Assembly (NCBI GenBank): GCA_027080125.1
Contig: JALWSW010000029.1
Coordinates: 1 to 30,004 of the forward strand
Source: Campylobacterales bacterium
Lineage (GTDB): Bacteria > Campylobacterota_A > Desulfurellia > JAADFJ01
Direction: 5' to 3'
DNA: 30,004 nt
A program made the translations under genes and the position numbers. Under the pieces are notes generated by a model. The model was not told the origin of the DNA. It did not search any database and saw nothing but the letters and a program-made list of their open reading frames with translations. This document shows positions 13,876 to 23,022 of the stretch, one piece after another (position 1 is the stretch's first letter; every line of letters starts with the position of its first letter).

Positions 13876-16439
13876 AGATAGCAACATGTCATCTTAATGC
13901 CGACTTTGATGCACTTTCATCACTTGTTGCCGCAGCACTGCTTCATAATGCCAAGCTGTTTTTTCCGGGCTCCGGCGAAAAAGAGGTTACACAATATTAC
14001 AAAGAACATATTGAAAATCACTATGAGCTGTTTGATCCCAAAAATTATGACAAACCTATTAATACGCTGATACTGGTCGATTTTTCAGACAAGAAACGTA
14101 TTCATAAAGCTATAAAGGAGAAATTGGTTGCCGACACAAAGATTATAATATATGATCATCATCTGAAAAATATCTCCTGTTATGACAATACAGAAGTGCA
14201 TTTCAAAAAATACGGCTCCAACACAACACAGATGGTATGCGATATAAAATCAAAAGCCATCAAGATAACGCCGGAGGATGCCACCAACATGATCATAGGC
14301 ATTTATGTTGATACCGGCAGTTTCAAGTATCACGGCACCACGCCGGCTGATCTTGAAGCTGCAGCTTGGCTGCTCAGTCAGGGAGCAAAGCTGGAGAGGG
14401 TTGAAAATATCGTTTCCAGAGAATTGGAATATCCACAAGTCTCAATACTCAATCAGTTTCTCATCAATCAAAAAATAGTTTATATAGAAGACAACAAGAT
14501 TGCTACAAGCTACAGCACAAGCGATGAGTATATACCGGACATATCAATTGTTGTCAGCAAATTTCTTGTAATCTCCAAACTAACAGCAGCAATATGTGCA
14601 TCGAGACTTCGCGACAAGGTCTATATAATAATCAGAAGCAGAGACCCTTCGGTTGTCAATGCAAAGACCGTTGCAAATCTTTTCGGGGGCTCGGGACACT
14701 CCTATGCAGCCTCGGCGGTAACAACCAAAACATTGACAGAGGTAAACCTTGCACTCTCTGCGTGGCTAAGAAATCTTCGGCTCAAAAGTTTTAATGCGGC
14801 AAAACTGATGAGCAGCCCTGTTGTAACGATAGATATGAATGCAAGTATATATGAGGCAGAAAGCAAAATGGCGAAATATGCGATTAACAGCATTCCTGTT
14901 GTCAAAAAAGATAAGATATTGGGCATACTCACAAGATCGTTAATCGAAAGAGCGATATTTCATAAACTCTCATCTGAAACAGTAAAAAAATGGATGGTAA
15001 CCGAATTTCGAACCGTGGGTCCGGGCAGTTCCTTTGAAACAATAAGAAAGATAATGATTGAGGGAAGGCAACGATTTCTGCCGGTTGTCAAAAAAGGAAA
15101 ACTGGTAGGAGCAATCACCAGAACCGACCTGTTTAAAATATTCAATCAGATACCTGAATCAGTTCAAACCGTAAAAAAAAATCTTACAACGCTACTAAAG
15201 CAAAGGCTGGACAAACAAACAATGAAAATTATCGAAAGATTGGGACAGCTTGCTGATGAATTAAAATATGAAGCATATCTGATCGGTGGTGTGTTAAGAG
15301 ACATCATATTGGGAAATCCGGTAACCGATATTGACATAGCAATAATCGGAGACGGTATTCGTTTTGCAAAAAAAGCCGCAGAGATTCTCAATGCGCGTGT
15401 TTCGGTTCATAAACAGTTTATGACAGCTGTTCTTATTCTGGATAAATTAAAGATTGACATAGCAACATCAAGAAGCGAGTATTACAATCAGCCAGGAGCT
15501 CTTCCTACAGTGGAAAAAGGCTCTCTTTTCAGAGACTTGAAAAGAAGGGACTTTACAATCAATACGTTGGCTCTTTCACTTAACCCCAAGACATTTGGAA
15601 CACTGATAGATTATTTTGGGGGGCTCTCGGATATCAAGGAAAAAAAGATCCGCGTTTTACACAACCTCAGCTTTGTGGAAGATCCGACAAGAATATTCAG
15701 AGCAATACGGTTTTCCGCAAGATACGGTTTTGCTATAGGCAAACAGACAAAAAGACTGATGAAAAACGTGATTTCGCTTGATATAATGAAAGATCTTCAG
15801 CCCTCACGCATAATATCGGAATTGAGCCTGATATTTCACGAAAACAGGCCGTCGATAATATTTGGAGAACTCTCCAAACTCGGTATTTGGAAGGCATTAT
15901 CGGTTGAGTCGGTCAATATAAGCAAAGCCGCATTAAAAAGAGGAGAAGATATAATTGCGGCATATCAGATAATCTTCAAAAAATCGATAGACAAAGACTC
16001 CTTCTATCTGATGTTAATCGGTCTTTTTATAGATGCTGATAAGATAGAGATGACTTTCAAAAGAATAGGTGCGTCTAATTTTGTTGGCAGAACGGTTCTA
16101 TTGAGAAGAAACAGGAACGAGCTTCTTAAGATATTGATAAAATACTCCAGAAGCCAGTCATATAAAAAGCTCAAAGAGCTGACAATAGAGGCAAAATTGG
16201 CGCTTGCAGCCTTTACAAGAAGCAATAGAATAAGAGACAGGATTATTGAGTTGATACGGCTTATGAATGAAAAACCGCTGCTAAAAGGGTCAGACCTTAT
16301 AAAACTCGGTTTTAAAGAAGGTCCTTTAATAGGCAAAATATTGAAAAAGATAGAGGATATGAGGATAGATGAGAAAATCAGCAGATATGATGAGGCAATT
16401 AGATACGCTCAATCGGTTATGAAAAAAGATGAGAAATAG
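13872..16439 (+). CDS. DHH/CBS/CBS/tRNA nucleotidyltransferase fusion (CCA- or A-adding enzyme)
   Basis: Large cytosolic fusion of 855 residues. Domains in order: a DHH phosphoesterase (1-150) with HLNADFDALSS, LVDFSD, YDHH (94-97) and DTGSF; DHHA1 (about 210-295) with GGSGHSYAAS; two CBS domains (about 308-430), likely binding adenine nucleotides; and a class II poly(A)/CCA nucleotidyltransferase (about 465-620) with GGVLRD (472-477), the metal-binding DIDIA (486-490), RRDFTINTLA and DPTRIFRAIRFSARYGF; then a helical RNA-binding tail. Start ATG 13872 is preferred over 13854 because it begins at the conserved DHH strand, follows a GAGGG and overlaps the recombinase TGA. Such fusions are known in several deep bacterial groups. 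They repair tRNA 3' ends, while the DHH part may degrade small RNA or dinucleotides. Confidence 0.92.
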   Translation: MKIATCHLNADFDALSSLVAAALLHNAKLFFPGSGEKEVTQYYKEHIENHYELFDPKNYDKPINTLILVDFSDKKRIHKAIKEKLVADTKIIIYDHHLKNISCYDNTEVHFKKYGSNTTQMVCDIKSKAIKITPEDATNMIIGIYVDTGSFKYHGTTPADLEAAAWLLSQGAKLERVENIVSRELEYPQVSILNQFLINQKIVYIEDNKIATSYSTSDEYIPDISIVVSKFLVISKLTAAICASRLRDKVYIIIRSRDPSVVNAKTVANLFGGSGHSYAASAVTTKTLTEVNLALSAWLRNLRLKSFNAAKLMSSPVVTIDMNASIYEAESKMAKYAINSIPVVKKDKILGILTRSLIERAIFHKLSSETVKKWMVTEFRTVGPGSSFETIRKIMIEGRQRFLPVVKKGKLVGAITRTDLFKIFNQIPESVQTVKKNLTTLLKQRLDKQTMKIIERLGQLADELKYEAYLIGGVLRDIILGNPVTDIDIAIIGDGIRFAKKAAEILNARVSVHKQFMTAVLILDKLKIDIATSRSEYYNQPGALPTVEKGSLFRDLKRRDFTINTLALSLNPKTFGTLIDYFGGLSDIKEKKIRVLHNLSFVEDPTRIFRAIRFSARYGFAIGKQTKRLMKNVISLDIMKDLQPSRIISELSLIFHENRPSIIFGELSKLGIWKALSVESVNISKAALKRGEDIIAAYQIIFKKSIDKDSFYLMLIGLFIDADKIEMTFKRIGASNFVGRTVLLRRNRNELLKILIKYSRSQSYKKLKELTIEAKLALAAFTRSNRIRDRIIELIRLMNEKPLLKGSDLIKLGFKEGPLIGKILKKIEDMRIDEKISRYDEAIRYAQSVMKKDEK

Positions 16440-16950
16440 GGCAATCTTCCTTGATAGAGACGGAACAATTATCTATGAACGAAATTATCTGTCAAGAATT
16501 GCCGAAATAAAACTTTTACCCGGCACAAAAAAGGCTCTAACGCTTCTTAAATCCTCGGGGTTTCTGTTGATTGTTCTGACAAATCAATCCGGCATAGCAA
16601 GGGGATTTTTTGACAAGAAGTTTGTCAAGACAACCCATCAGATAATAAATCGCAAACTTGGCGGAATAATAGATGATTTTTTTGTCTGTCCTCATAGCCC
16701 TGATGCTCATTGCAGCTGTAGAAAACCTAAAAACGGCCTGCTGAGAGCGGCAGCAAAGAGGTGGAGAATTAATCTTTCATCATCCTGGATTGTAGGTGAT
16801 AAACTATCCGACATAATGATTCGCAATAAAGACGGAATGAGTTCGATACTTATAGGCAAAAACGGTTCGCATTACTGCTCGGACAGCTGGAATCGAATTG
16901 TCAAAACAATAATGAAAACAGAATATAGACGGCAATATGTTGGTAGATAA
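16429..16950 (+). CDS. gmhB: HAD phosphatase, D-glycero-D-manno-heptose bisphosphatase type (GmhB-like)
   Basis: Predicted to remove the 7-phosphate from heptose 1,7-bisphosphate in ADP-heptose synthesis for lipopolysaccharide. It has 173 residues. HAD motifs are FLDRDGT (nucleophile Asp9, acid Asp11), LTNQSG at 49-54, RKP at 97-99, and GDKLSD at 122-127. The zinc-binding loop is C86-x-H88 and C94-x-C96. The short gap between His88 and Cys94 also resembles the phosphatase half of HisB, so histidinol phosphatase is an alternative. The start overlaps the upstream gene by 11 bases and the end overlaps moaA by 14, leaving no room for a separate promoter region. Confidence 0.85.
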   Translation: MRNRAIFLDRDGTIIYERNYLSRIAEIKLLPGTKKALTLLKSSGFLLIVLTNQSGIARGFFDKKFVKTTHQIINRKLGGIIDDFFVCPHSPDAHCSCRKPKNGLLRAAAKRWRINLSSSWIVGDKLSDIMIRNKDGMSSILIGKNGSHYCSDSWNRIVKTIMKTEYRRQYVGR

Positions 16951-17896
16951 CTTTGGCAGAACAATAGATTATATAAGAATATCGGTAACCGATCGATGTA
17001 ATTACAGATGTCTTTACTGTATGCCTGAGAATGGTATAAAACTTATAAATAGAAGAGATATTTTAAGCTATGAGGAGATTGCAGAAATTATTGAACAGTT
17101 TGCCGCAAGAGGCATAAGTAAGCTGAGATTGACAGGCGGAGAACCGCTGATAAGAAGCAACATAGAAAAGCTTGTTGGAATGCTCTCATCAATAAGAGGT
17201 ATTAAGAAGACAGCTATTACAACAAACGGCAGCATTCTTAAAGATAAGGCGTCAATACTTAAAAAAAACGGGTTGAATTCGATAACGGTAAGCTTGGATA
17301 CGCTCGATAATAAAAAATTCAATAAACTGACCAGGATCGGTAAAATCTCGGATGTTATTGACGGAATAGAAGAAGCTATTAAATCAGGGCTCGATGTAAA
17401 ACTTAACACCGTGTTGTTGAAAGGAGTAAATGAACAGGAGCTTGACCGGCTCGTCAAATTTGCATTCGAACGGGATATTATAATACGTTTTATTGAACTT
17501 ATGCCAACTGAAGTCGATCAGGATTTCTACAAAAAGCATTTTTTGCCGATTTCGGTAGCATCAGAGTTGCTAAAGAAGCGATATAATTGGAAGATTTCTA
17601 ATTACACAAGCTCAGGACCTGCACGATACTTGGAAATAGACGGACATCTTGTAGGTTTTATTTCGGCGCTCAGCAACGGATTTTGCGGGCAATGCAACAG
17701 GATAAGACTTGCCTCAAACGGCAGAATATACGCCTGCCTCGGGCATATGGAAAAATATTCAATAGATTTCAAAAAGGCACTATCCGAGGGTAAATCTATC
17801 GATAAGCTTATAAAACAACTGCTTGAAATAAAACCCGAATCACACGACTTGCAAAATTTGCCCATAAAAGGCTCTATGAGCGGGATAGGAGGATAA
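16937..17896 (+). CDS. moaA: GTP 3',8-cyclase (molybdenum cofactor biosynthesis)
   Basis: Radical SAM enzyme that starts molybdenum cofactor synthesis by converting GTP to 3',8-cyclo-dihydro-GTP. It has 319 residues. The N-terminal SAM cluster motif is Cys21, Cys25, Cys28 (DRCNYRCLYCMP), with TGGEPLIR at 66-73. The C-terminal GTP-binding cluster is Cys250, Cys253, Cys267 with the typical spacing. The chain ends in GG, as MoaA requires for catalysis. Start ATG 16937 lies inside gmhB. The product is used by MoaC, encoded one base downstream, and ultimately by NarG and other molybdoenzymes. Confidence 0.97.
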   Translation: MLVDNFGRTIDYIRISVTDRCNYRCLYCMPENGIKLINRRDILSYEEIAEIIEQFAARGISKLRLTGGEPLIRSNIEKLVGMLSSIRGIKKTAITTNGSILKDKASILKKNGLNSITVSLDTLDNKKFNKLTRIGKISDVIDGIEEAIKSGLDVKLNTVLLKGVNEQELDRLVKFAFERDIIIRFIELMPTEVDQDFYKKHFLPISVASELLKKRYNWKISNYTSSGPARYLEIDGHLVGFISALSNGFCGQCNRIRLASNGRIYACLGHMEKYSIDFKKALSEGKSIDKLIKQLLEIKPESHDLQNLPIKGSMSGIGG

Positions 17897-17897
17897 G

Positions 17898-18395
17898 ATG
17901 GATTTTACTCATTTTAACGATGAGGGTAGAGCAAAGATGGTTGATGTTACATCAAAAGATATTACTGTCAGAATCGCATCTGCATATGGAAAAATAGAAA
18001 TGAAACCTCAAACAAGCGATGCTATAAAAATGGGAAGGATAAAAAAAGGAGATGTGCTTGCGGTCGCTCAGGTGGCAGGTATTATGGCTGCAAAAAAAAC
18101 CCCGTCCATAATACCGATGTGTCATCCGCTGCTCATAACAGGCATTGATCTGAAGTTTAATCTGTTAACTGATGCGGTGGAGGTAATATCAACAGTGAAA
18201 CTTCAGGGCAAAACAGGCGTTGAAATGGAAGCTCTGGTTGCGGTATCTGCGGCATGTCTGACAATATATGATATGTGTAAGGCAATAGATAGGTCTATGA
18301 CCATCAAAAATATTTATCTGCTGGAAAAAAGCGGTGGCAAAAGCGGACATTTTAAGAGAAAAACCGAAACCGCTTCAGAGAATATACCGCGCTAA
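17898..18395 (+). CDS. moaC: Cyclic pyranopterin monophosphate synthase
   Basis: Converts the MoaA product to cyclic pyranopterin monophosphate. At 165 residues it has normal family length. Conserved features are MVDVTSK near 14-20, PMCHPL with His76, the TGVEMEAL acidic pair (Glu109, Glu111), and YDMCKAID at 124-131, followed by the flexible SGGKSGHF loop. AGGAGG at 17888-17893 lies about five bases before ATG 17898, a stronger ribosome site than those of the upstream overlapping genes. It is the last gene of the run that begins at the metal transporter. No clear terminator follows. Confidence 0.97.
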   Translation: MDFTHFNDEGRAKMVDVTSKDITVRIASAYGKIEMKPQTSDAIKMGRIKKGDVLAVAQVAGIMAAKKTPSIIPMCHPLLITGIDLKFNLLTDAVEVISTVKLQGKTGVEMEALVAVSAACLTIYDMCKAIDRSMTIKNIYLLEKSGGKSGHFKRKTETASENIPR

Positions 18396-18683
18396 TATAA
18401 TAGGCTTGTACGGGTTGATTTTTTTGGTTATTACAGTTGAATTTGTATTAGTCATCGCAGATGCTTGAGACTGCATCTCCCACATTTTTTTGTAAAACAA
18501 AAAGTGCAGAACGCAGCAATGAAAGAAAAAATACTCGCGGTTACGGATATCGAAGGCTTAATATTAAATAGCTAACAAAACAATCTTGACAATGAAAAAG
18601 GGCGTATATAATTGGGTTTATAATTTAGTACGTTCTTGGTTTCTAATAAATTTTATATTTTACCATTTTATTTAAGGATTAAA
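18396..18683. other. 288-base intergenic region between moaC and maeB
   Basis: No tRNA, riboswitch or strong terminator is apparent. An AT-rich imperfect inverted repeat lies at about 18480-18505. A frame open without an upstream ATG ends in a short ATG-initiated stretch at 18519-18575 (MKEKILAVTDIEGLILNS) that looks protein-like but has no ribosome site. It may be a gene remnant or chance. The promoter candidate for the downstream operon follows it. I looked for a cobalamin riboswitch, since the operon encodes a B12 enzyme, and saw none. Confidence 0.5.
18586..18612 (+). promoter_or_regulatory. Candidate promoter of the maeB-to-meaB operon
   Basis: TTGACA at 18586-18591 is followed after 15 bases by a perfect TATAAT at 18607-18612. 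A second TATAAT occurs at 18619-18624. The spacer is shorter than the ideal 17, so strength is uncertain, but this is the best match in the gap and would give a leader of about 65 bases before maeB. Confidence 0.5.
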
Positions 18684-20966
18684 ATGAAGATTAAAGAGAA
18701 AGAAGTATTAAGCTACCACAGCAAGGGGCGGCCTGGCAAACTTGAAATTCATCCGACAAAACCTTTGACAACTCAACTTGATTTGGGTTTGGCTTATACC
18801 CCGGGAGTTGCTCTAGTATGCAAACTTATAGAAGAGGATAAATCAAATAGCTATCTATATACCTCAAAGGCAAACCTTGTAGCGGTTGTATCCAACGGAA
18901 CGGCAGTTCTGGGACTAGGGAATATCGGAGCAGACGCAGCCAAACCGGTTATGGAAGGAAAGGCGGTGCTGTTTAAGAAATTCGGCGATGTCGATGTGTT
19001 CGATATAGAAATTAACGAAAAAGATCCCGACAAATTGATTGAAATTGTGAAATCACTTGAACCTACATTCGGAGGAATTAATCTGGAAGATATAAAAGCC
19101 CCCGAATGCTTTTATGTGGAAGAGAAACTTGCCGGGATCATGAATATTCCGGTTTTTCATGATGATCAGCACGGAACCGCCATTGTTACAGGAGCAGGTC
19201 TTTTGAATGCACTTTCGCTATCAGACAAATCGATAGATGAGATTAAGGTTGCCGCCAGCGGAGCCGGAGCTGCAGGTCTGTCTTGTCTTAAACTTTGGGA
19301 AAAGCTTGGCGTAAGACATGAGAATATTATCCTTTGCGACAGTAAAGGGGTAATATATAAAGGAAGATCTGCAAAAATTAATAAATATAAAGCATATTTT
19401 GAGCAAGAAACCAACAAAAGAACATTAGAGGATGCCCTGGAAGGTGCTGATGTTTTTCTCGGTGTATCAAAAGGCAATATTGTTACAAAAAAGATGGTTA
19501 AATCGATGAACGATAATCCGATAATTTTTGCTCTTGCCAATCCAACACCGGAGATAAGCTATCAGGATGCCAGAGAAGCAAACCCGAACGCAATAATCGG
19601 AACCGGCAGATCGGATTATCCGAATCAGATTAACAATCTTCTGGTTTTCCCTTTTATCTTCAGAGGTGCCTTGGATGTGAGAGCAACTGCAATTAATATA
19701 GAAATGCAGAAAGCAGCCACATATGCATTGGCAAGACTTGCAAAGTCACCTGTAACCTCAGAAGTTATAAAAGCCTACAACGATAAAGACCTTTCATTCG
19801 GACGCGACTATATAATTCCTAAACCGTTTGATCATCGACTTTTAGGCTATGTTGCACCTGCGGTTGCAAAAGCGGCTGTTGATTCCGGAGTTGCAAGAAT
19901 AAAAAGTTTCTATATTGATAAGTACAAGGAGCAGCTAAAGGAAAGAACAAATGTTTCTTACAGCTTTATGCGAAATATTTACACAAAAGCCAAGGAGAAT
20001 CCTCAAAGGATACTCTTTACCGAAGCCGATTCGGAAGAGATATTGATGGTAACCGAAATCCTTATCACCCAAAATCTTGCAAAGCCTGTCCTTATAGGCA
20101 ATGAAAAAGAACTGATGAGGATTGCAAAAGCTAAAAATATTGAGATTGATTGGGGTAAGGTTGAAATAATCGATCCTGAAAATTTCTCTCTGATGGACCA
20201 ATATGCAAAAAGGCTCTATGAGATACGGCAAAGAAAAGGCATGACGCAATCAAAAGCCGAAGATTATATAAGATTCAGAAAAAATTATCTTGCTGCCATA
20301 GCCATTGAACAAAACTATGTTGATGCGGTAATTACCGGACAGCTCTATACCTATTCGGCTGCAGTAAAACCGTTTTTGAAAATATTTTCAGAGAACTCTC
20401 GAAAACACTCAACTGTTGCCGGTATTTACATAATGATTCTTGAAGATCATCTTTATATACTTGCCGATACAACCGTAAATATAAACCCGGACGAAACAAC
20501 TCTGGCAAATATTGCCATAGATACCGCAAATTTTGCAAAAAAGATTGTCGGTATAAATCCTGTTGTTGCAATGCTTTCATTCTCCAATTTCGGCGAAAAT
20601 GATAATGAATACACAAGAAAAATAAGAAATGCAACCGAAATCGCACGTTCGATGGATCCTGAACTGATAATCGACGGAGAAATACAGGCAAACGTGGCAT
20701 TGGATGATAATATCATATCAAAACTGTATCCTTTCTCTAATCTCAAGGGATATCGACCCAATATTTTCATATTTCCTGATCTGGATTCGGCAAACATTGC
20801 CTATAAGATGCTCTATAAAATCGGGGGCGCCGTTCCGATAGGACCGGTTTTAACCGGACTTCCGAAGTCGGTGCATATTCTTGAAAGATCAAGCAGCGTT
20901 GATAATATAGTCAACATGGCGGCAATTGCTGCGGTTGATGCACAAAACAAAAAGAAACAAATATAG
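18684..20966 (+). CDS. maeB: Malic enzyme with C-terminal phosphotransacetylase-like domain
   Basis: Interconverts malate and pyruvate plus CO2 with NAD(P). I set the start at ATG 18684 (760 residues) rather than 18636, because MKIKEKEVLSYHSKG matches the usual N-terminus and AAGGA lies six bases upstream. The length equals the E. coli MaeB type. The malic domain has LAYTPGVA, then NGTAVLGLGNIG near 71-82, GKAVLFKKFGDVD with catalytic Lys93, and the metal-binding VFHDDQHGTA near 157-166. A nucleotide-binding domain follows to about 400, and a phosphotransacetylase-like domain covers roughly 430-755, which in this family is mainly regulatory (acetyl-CoA sensing in E. coli). It leads the ten-gene C3/C4 operon. 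Confidence 0.96.
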   Translation: MKIKEKEVLSYHSKGRPGKLEIHPTKPLTTQLDLGLAYTPGVALVCKLIEEDKSNSYLYTSKANLVAVVSNGTAVLGLGNIGADAAKPVMEGKAVLFKKFGDVDVFDIEINEKDPDKLIEIVKSLEPTFGGINLEDIKAPECFYVEEKLAGIMNIPVFHDDQHGTAIVTGAGLLNALSLSDKSIDEIKVAASGAGAAGLSCLKLWEKLGVRHENIILCDSKGVIYKGRSAKINKYKAYFEQETNKRTLEDALEGADVFLGVSKGNIVTKKMVKSMNDNPIIFALANPTPEISYQDAREANPNAIIGTGRSDYPNQINNLLVFPFIFRGALDVRATAINIEMQKAATYALARLAKSPVTSEVIKAYNDKDLSFGRDYIIPKPFDHRLLGYVAPAVAKAAVDSGVARIKSFYIDKYKEQLKERTNVSYSFMRNIYTKAKENPQRILFTEADSEEILMVTEILITQNLAKPVLIGNEKELMRIAKAKNIEIDWGKVEIIDPENFSLMDQYAKRLYEIRQRKGMTQSKAEDYIRFRKNYLAAIAIEQNYVDAVITGQLYTYSAAVKPFLKIFSENSRKHSTVAGIYIMILEDHLYILADTTVNINPDETTLANIAIDTANFAKKIVGINPVVAMLSFSNFGENDNEYTRKIRNATEIARSMDPELIIDGEIQANVALDDNIISKLYPFSNLKGYRPNIFIFPDLDSANIAYKMLYKIGGAVPIGPVLTGLPKSVHILERSSSVDNIVNMAAIAAVDAQNKKKQI

Positions 20967-20978
20967 AGGAGAGGATTA

Positions 20979-22136
20979 ATGAAATTACACGAATTTCAGT
21001 CTAAAGGGATTCTTGCGCGTTATGGCATAAACATTCCTGACGGAGTTGTTATAACCGAACCGCAGGAAGCGTGGGTGGCGGCCAAACAACTCGGTGCACC
21101 TGTGGTGCTAAAAGCTCAGGTTCATGCAGGCGGAAGAGGAAAGGCAGGCGGGGTTAAAATAGCGAAATCGGCTGAGGAAGCTGAAGCACTTGCAAGCAAA
21201 ATGCTTGGAATGAAGCTTATAACAAAACAGACCGGAGCAGAGGGAAAAATAGTAAAAAAACTGCTTGTAGAAAAAACAGCCAATATAGAGCATGAGTTTT
21301 ATATAAGTATCTCTATTGACAGAAGAACAGGAAGACCGATGTTTCTGGCAAGCAGCAGCGGAGGAATGTCAATAGAGGAGGTTTCCAAGACAAATCCTGA
21401 TGCGATTTTTGCAAGAACGATCGATCCTGCCATAGGTATTATGCCCTCTCAGACAAGAGAGATTGCATACAGGCTTGGACTTGCAAAGCAGATAAAGCAA
21501 GCATCAAAGCTCATCGCCGGAATCTATAACGCGTTTATGGAAAACGACGCTTCTCTGGTTGAGCTTAATCCGTTTATACTCACTAAAGAAGGCGATGTCA
21601 TCGCTCTGGATGCAAAGATAAATATTGATGATAATGCAATTTTCAGACATAAAGATATAGCAAAACTGCGCGATGTAACCGAGGAGAGTGAAGCTGAAAC
21701 AAAGTCCTCCTTCTACGGACTCTCATTTGTTCAGTTGGAAGGAAATATAGGATGCATGGTCAACGGCGCAGGCCTTGCAATGGCAACCATGGATCTTATA
21801 AAAATTTCCGGAGGAGAGCCTGCAAACTTCCTTGATATCGGAGGCGGAGCAAGAAAAGAAAAGGTAAGTCATGCATTTTCACTTATATTGCAGGATAAAA
21901 ATATAAAAGCAATTCTAATTAATATCTTTGGCGGAATAACCAGATGCGACGAGGTTGCAAACGGAATAATTGCAGCCGCAAAAGAGCTGAAACTCTCTCT
22001 TCCGATGGCTGTTAGACTTAAGGGCGCCAACTTTGAAGAGGGAAGAAAGATTCTTCAGGCTTCCGATCTGAAATTCGAAGTCTATGAAAATCTCAACGAT
22101 GCTGCAGTTGCCGCTGTAAAAATGGCAAACGCTTAG
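20979..22136 (+). CDS. sucC: Succinyl-CoA synthetase beta subunit
   Basis: With SucD, interconverts succinyl-CoA and succinate with nucleotide phosphorylation. The 385 residues are standard length. The ATP-grasp domain starts MKLHEFQSKGILARYGI and contains the nucleotide-binding KAQVHAGGRGKAGGV at 45-59. The succinate/phosphohistidine end contains NGAGLAMATMD and NIFGGITRCDEVA. GGAGAGG lies just before ATG 20979. It follows maeB by 12 bases and sucD follows by 12, so the three are co-transcribed. Confidence 0.97.
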   Translation: MKLHEFQSKGILARYGINIPDGVVITEPQEAWVAAKQLGAPVVLKAQVHAGGRGKAGGVKIAKSAEEAEALASKMLGMKLITKQTGAEGKIVKKLLVEKTANIEHEFYISISIDRRTGRPMFLASSSGGMSIEEVSKTNPDAIFARTIDPAIGIMPSQTREIAYRLGLAKQIKQASKLIAGIYNAFMENDASLVELNPFILTKEGDVIALDAKINIDDNAIFRHKDIAKLRDVTEESEAETKSSFYGLSFVQLEGNIGCMVNGAGLAMATMDLIKISGGEPANFLDIGGGARKEKVSHAFSLILQDKNIKAILINIFGGITRCDEVANGIIAAAKELKLSLPMAVRLKGANFEEGRKILQASDLKFEVYENLNDAAVAAVKMANA

Positions 22137-22148
22137 AACGGAGGAAAA

Positions 22149-23021
22149 ATGAGCATTCTTGTTAACAAAGATACAAAAGTTGTAATTCAGGGCATAACAG
22201 GTAAAGAAGGAACAATACATGCAACCGGATGCATAGAGTATGGCACAAAAGTTGTAGCCGGTGTTACCCCGGGAAAAGGTGGAACAACTCATCTTGGCGT
22301 TCCGGTTTTCAACACTGTAACTGAGGCTGTCGAAAAAACGGGAGCAAACTGTTCGCTGATTTTTGTTCCGCCGCCATTTGCTGCTGATGCAATTGTGGAA
22401 GCCGCAGATGCCGGTCTGAAGCTTATCGTATGTATAACAGAGGGAATTCCGGTAAGAGATATGGTTAAGGTAAAGCGATTTCTTGAAGGCAGAGATGTAA
22501 CCTTGATAGGACCAAACTGCCCTGGCATACTTTCTGCAGATGAGTGCAAAGTAGGAATAATGCCCGGAAATATATTCAAAAAAGGAAAAGCCGGAGTAAT
22601 AAGCAGAAGCGGAACGCTTGTTTATGAAATCGTCGATCAACTTACAAATGAAGGTGTCGGAGAAACCACCTGCGCAGGACTTGGCGGAGACCCTGTTATT
22701 GGAACAAAATACAATTTCTGGCTTGAGCAGTTTGAAAACGACCCGGATACCGAAGCAATCGTTATGGTTGGAGAGATCGGCGGAGATGATGAGGTTGTCG
22801 CCGCAGAGTATATAAAAAATCATGTAAGCAAACCGGTAATTGCATTTATTGCAGGAAGAACGGCTCCGAAAGGAAAAAGAATGGGTCATGCCGGAGCAAT
22901 CATAACCGGAGAAAAAGGCACCGCTGCATACAAGATGAAAGCTTTAACTGAAGCTGGCGCAATCGTTGTTGAAAATCCCGCTTTAATTGGTGAAGCGGTA
23001 AAAAAAGCAGTTTCAAGCTGA
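22149..23021 (+). CDS. sucD: Succinyl-CoA synthetase alpha subunit
   Basis: CoA-binding and phosphohistidine-carrying subunit, 290 residues. The CoA-binding Rossmann part includes QGITGKEGTIHA at 14-25 and GPNCPGIL at 121-128. The phosphorylated residue is His247 in GKRMGHAGAI, one position from His246 of the E. coli enzyme. GGAGG lies about five bases before ATG 22149. Its product partner succinyl-CoA is also the end product of the mutase encoded downstream, which explains its place in this operon instead of beside 2-oxoglutarate dehydrogenase. Confidence 0.97.
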   Translation: MSILVNKDTKVVIQGITGKEGTIHATGCIEYGTKVVAGVTPGKGGTTHLGVPVFNTVTEAVEKTGANCSLIFVPPPFAADAIVEAADAGLKLIVCITEGIPVRDMVKVKRFLEGRDVTLIGPNCPGILSADECKVGIMPGNIFKKGKAGVISRSGTLVYEIVDQLTNEGVGETTCAGLGGDPVIGTKYNFWLEQFENDPDTEAIVMVGEIGGDDEVVAAEYIKNHVSKPVIAFIAGRTAPKGKRMGHAGAIITGEKGTAAYKMKALTEAGAIVVENPALIGEAVKKAVSS

Positions 23022-23022
23022 C

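Noticed and set aside
18396..18683. Cobalamin riboswitch upstream of the B12-dependent operon
   Set aside because: I found no B12-box-like segment or suitable stem structure; only AT-rich sequence and a promoter candidate.
21915..22889. A 324-codon minus-strand open frame opposite sucC/sucD
   Set aside because: It is cysteine-, serine- and tyrosine-rich low-quality sequence without family motifs, and lies fully antisense to clear sucC and sucD coding. It is a codon-bias shadow.
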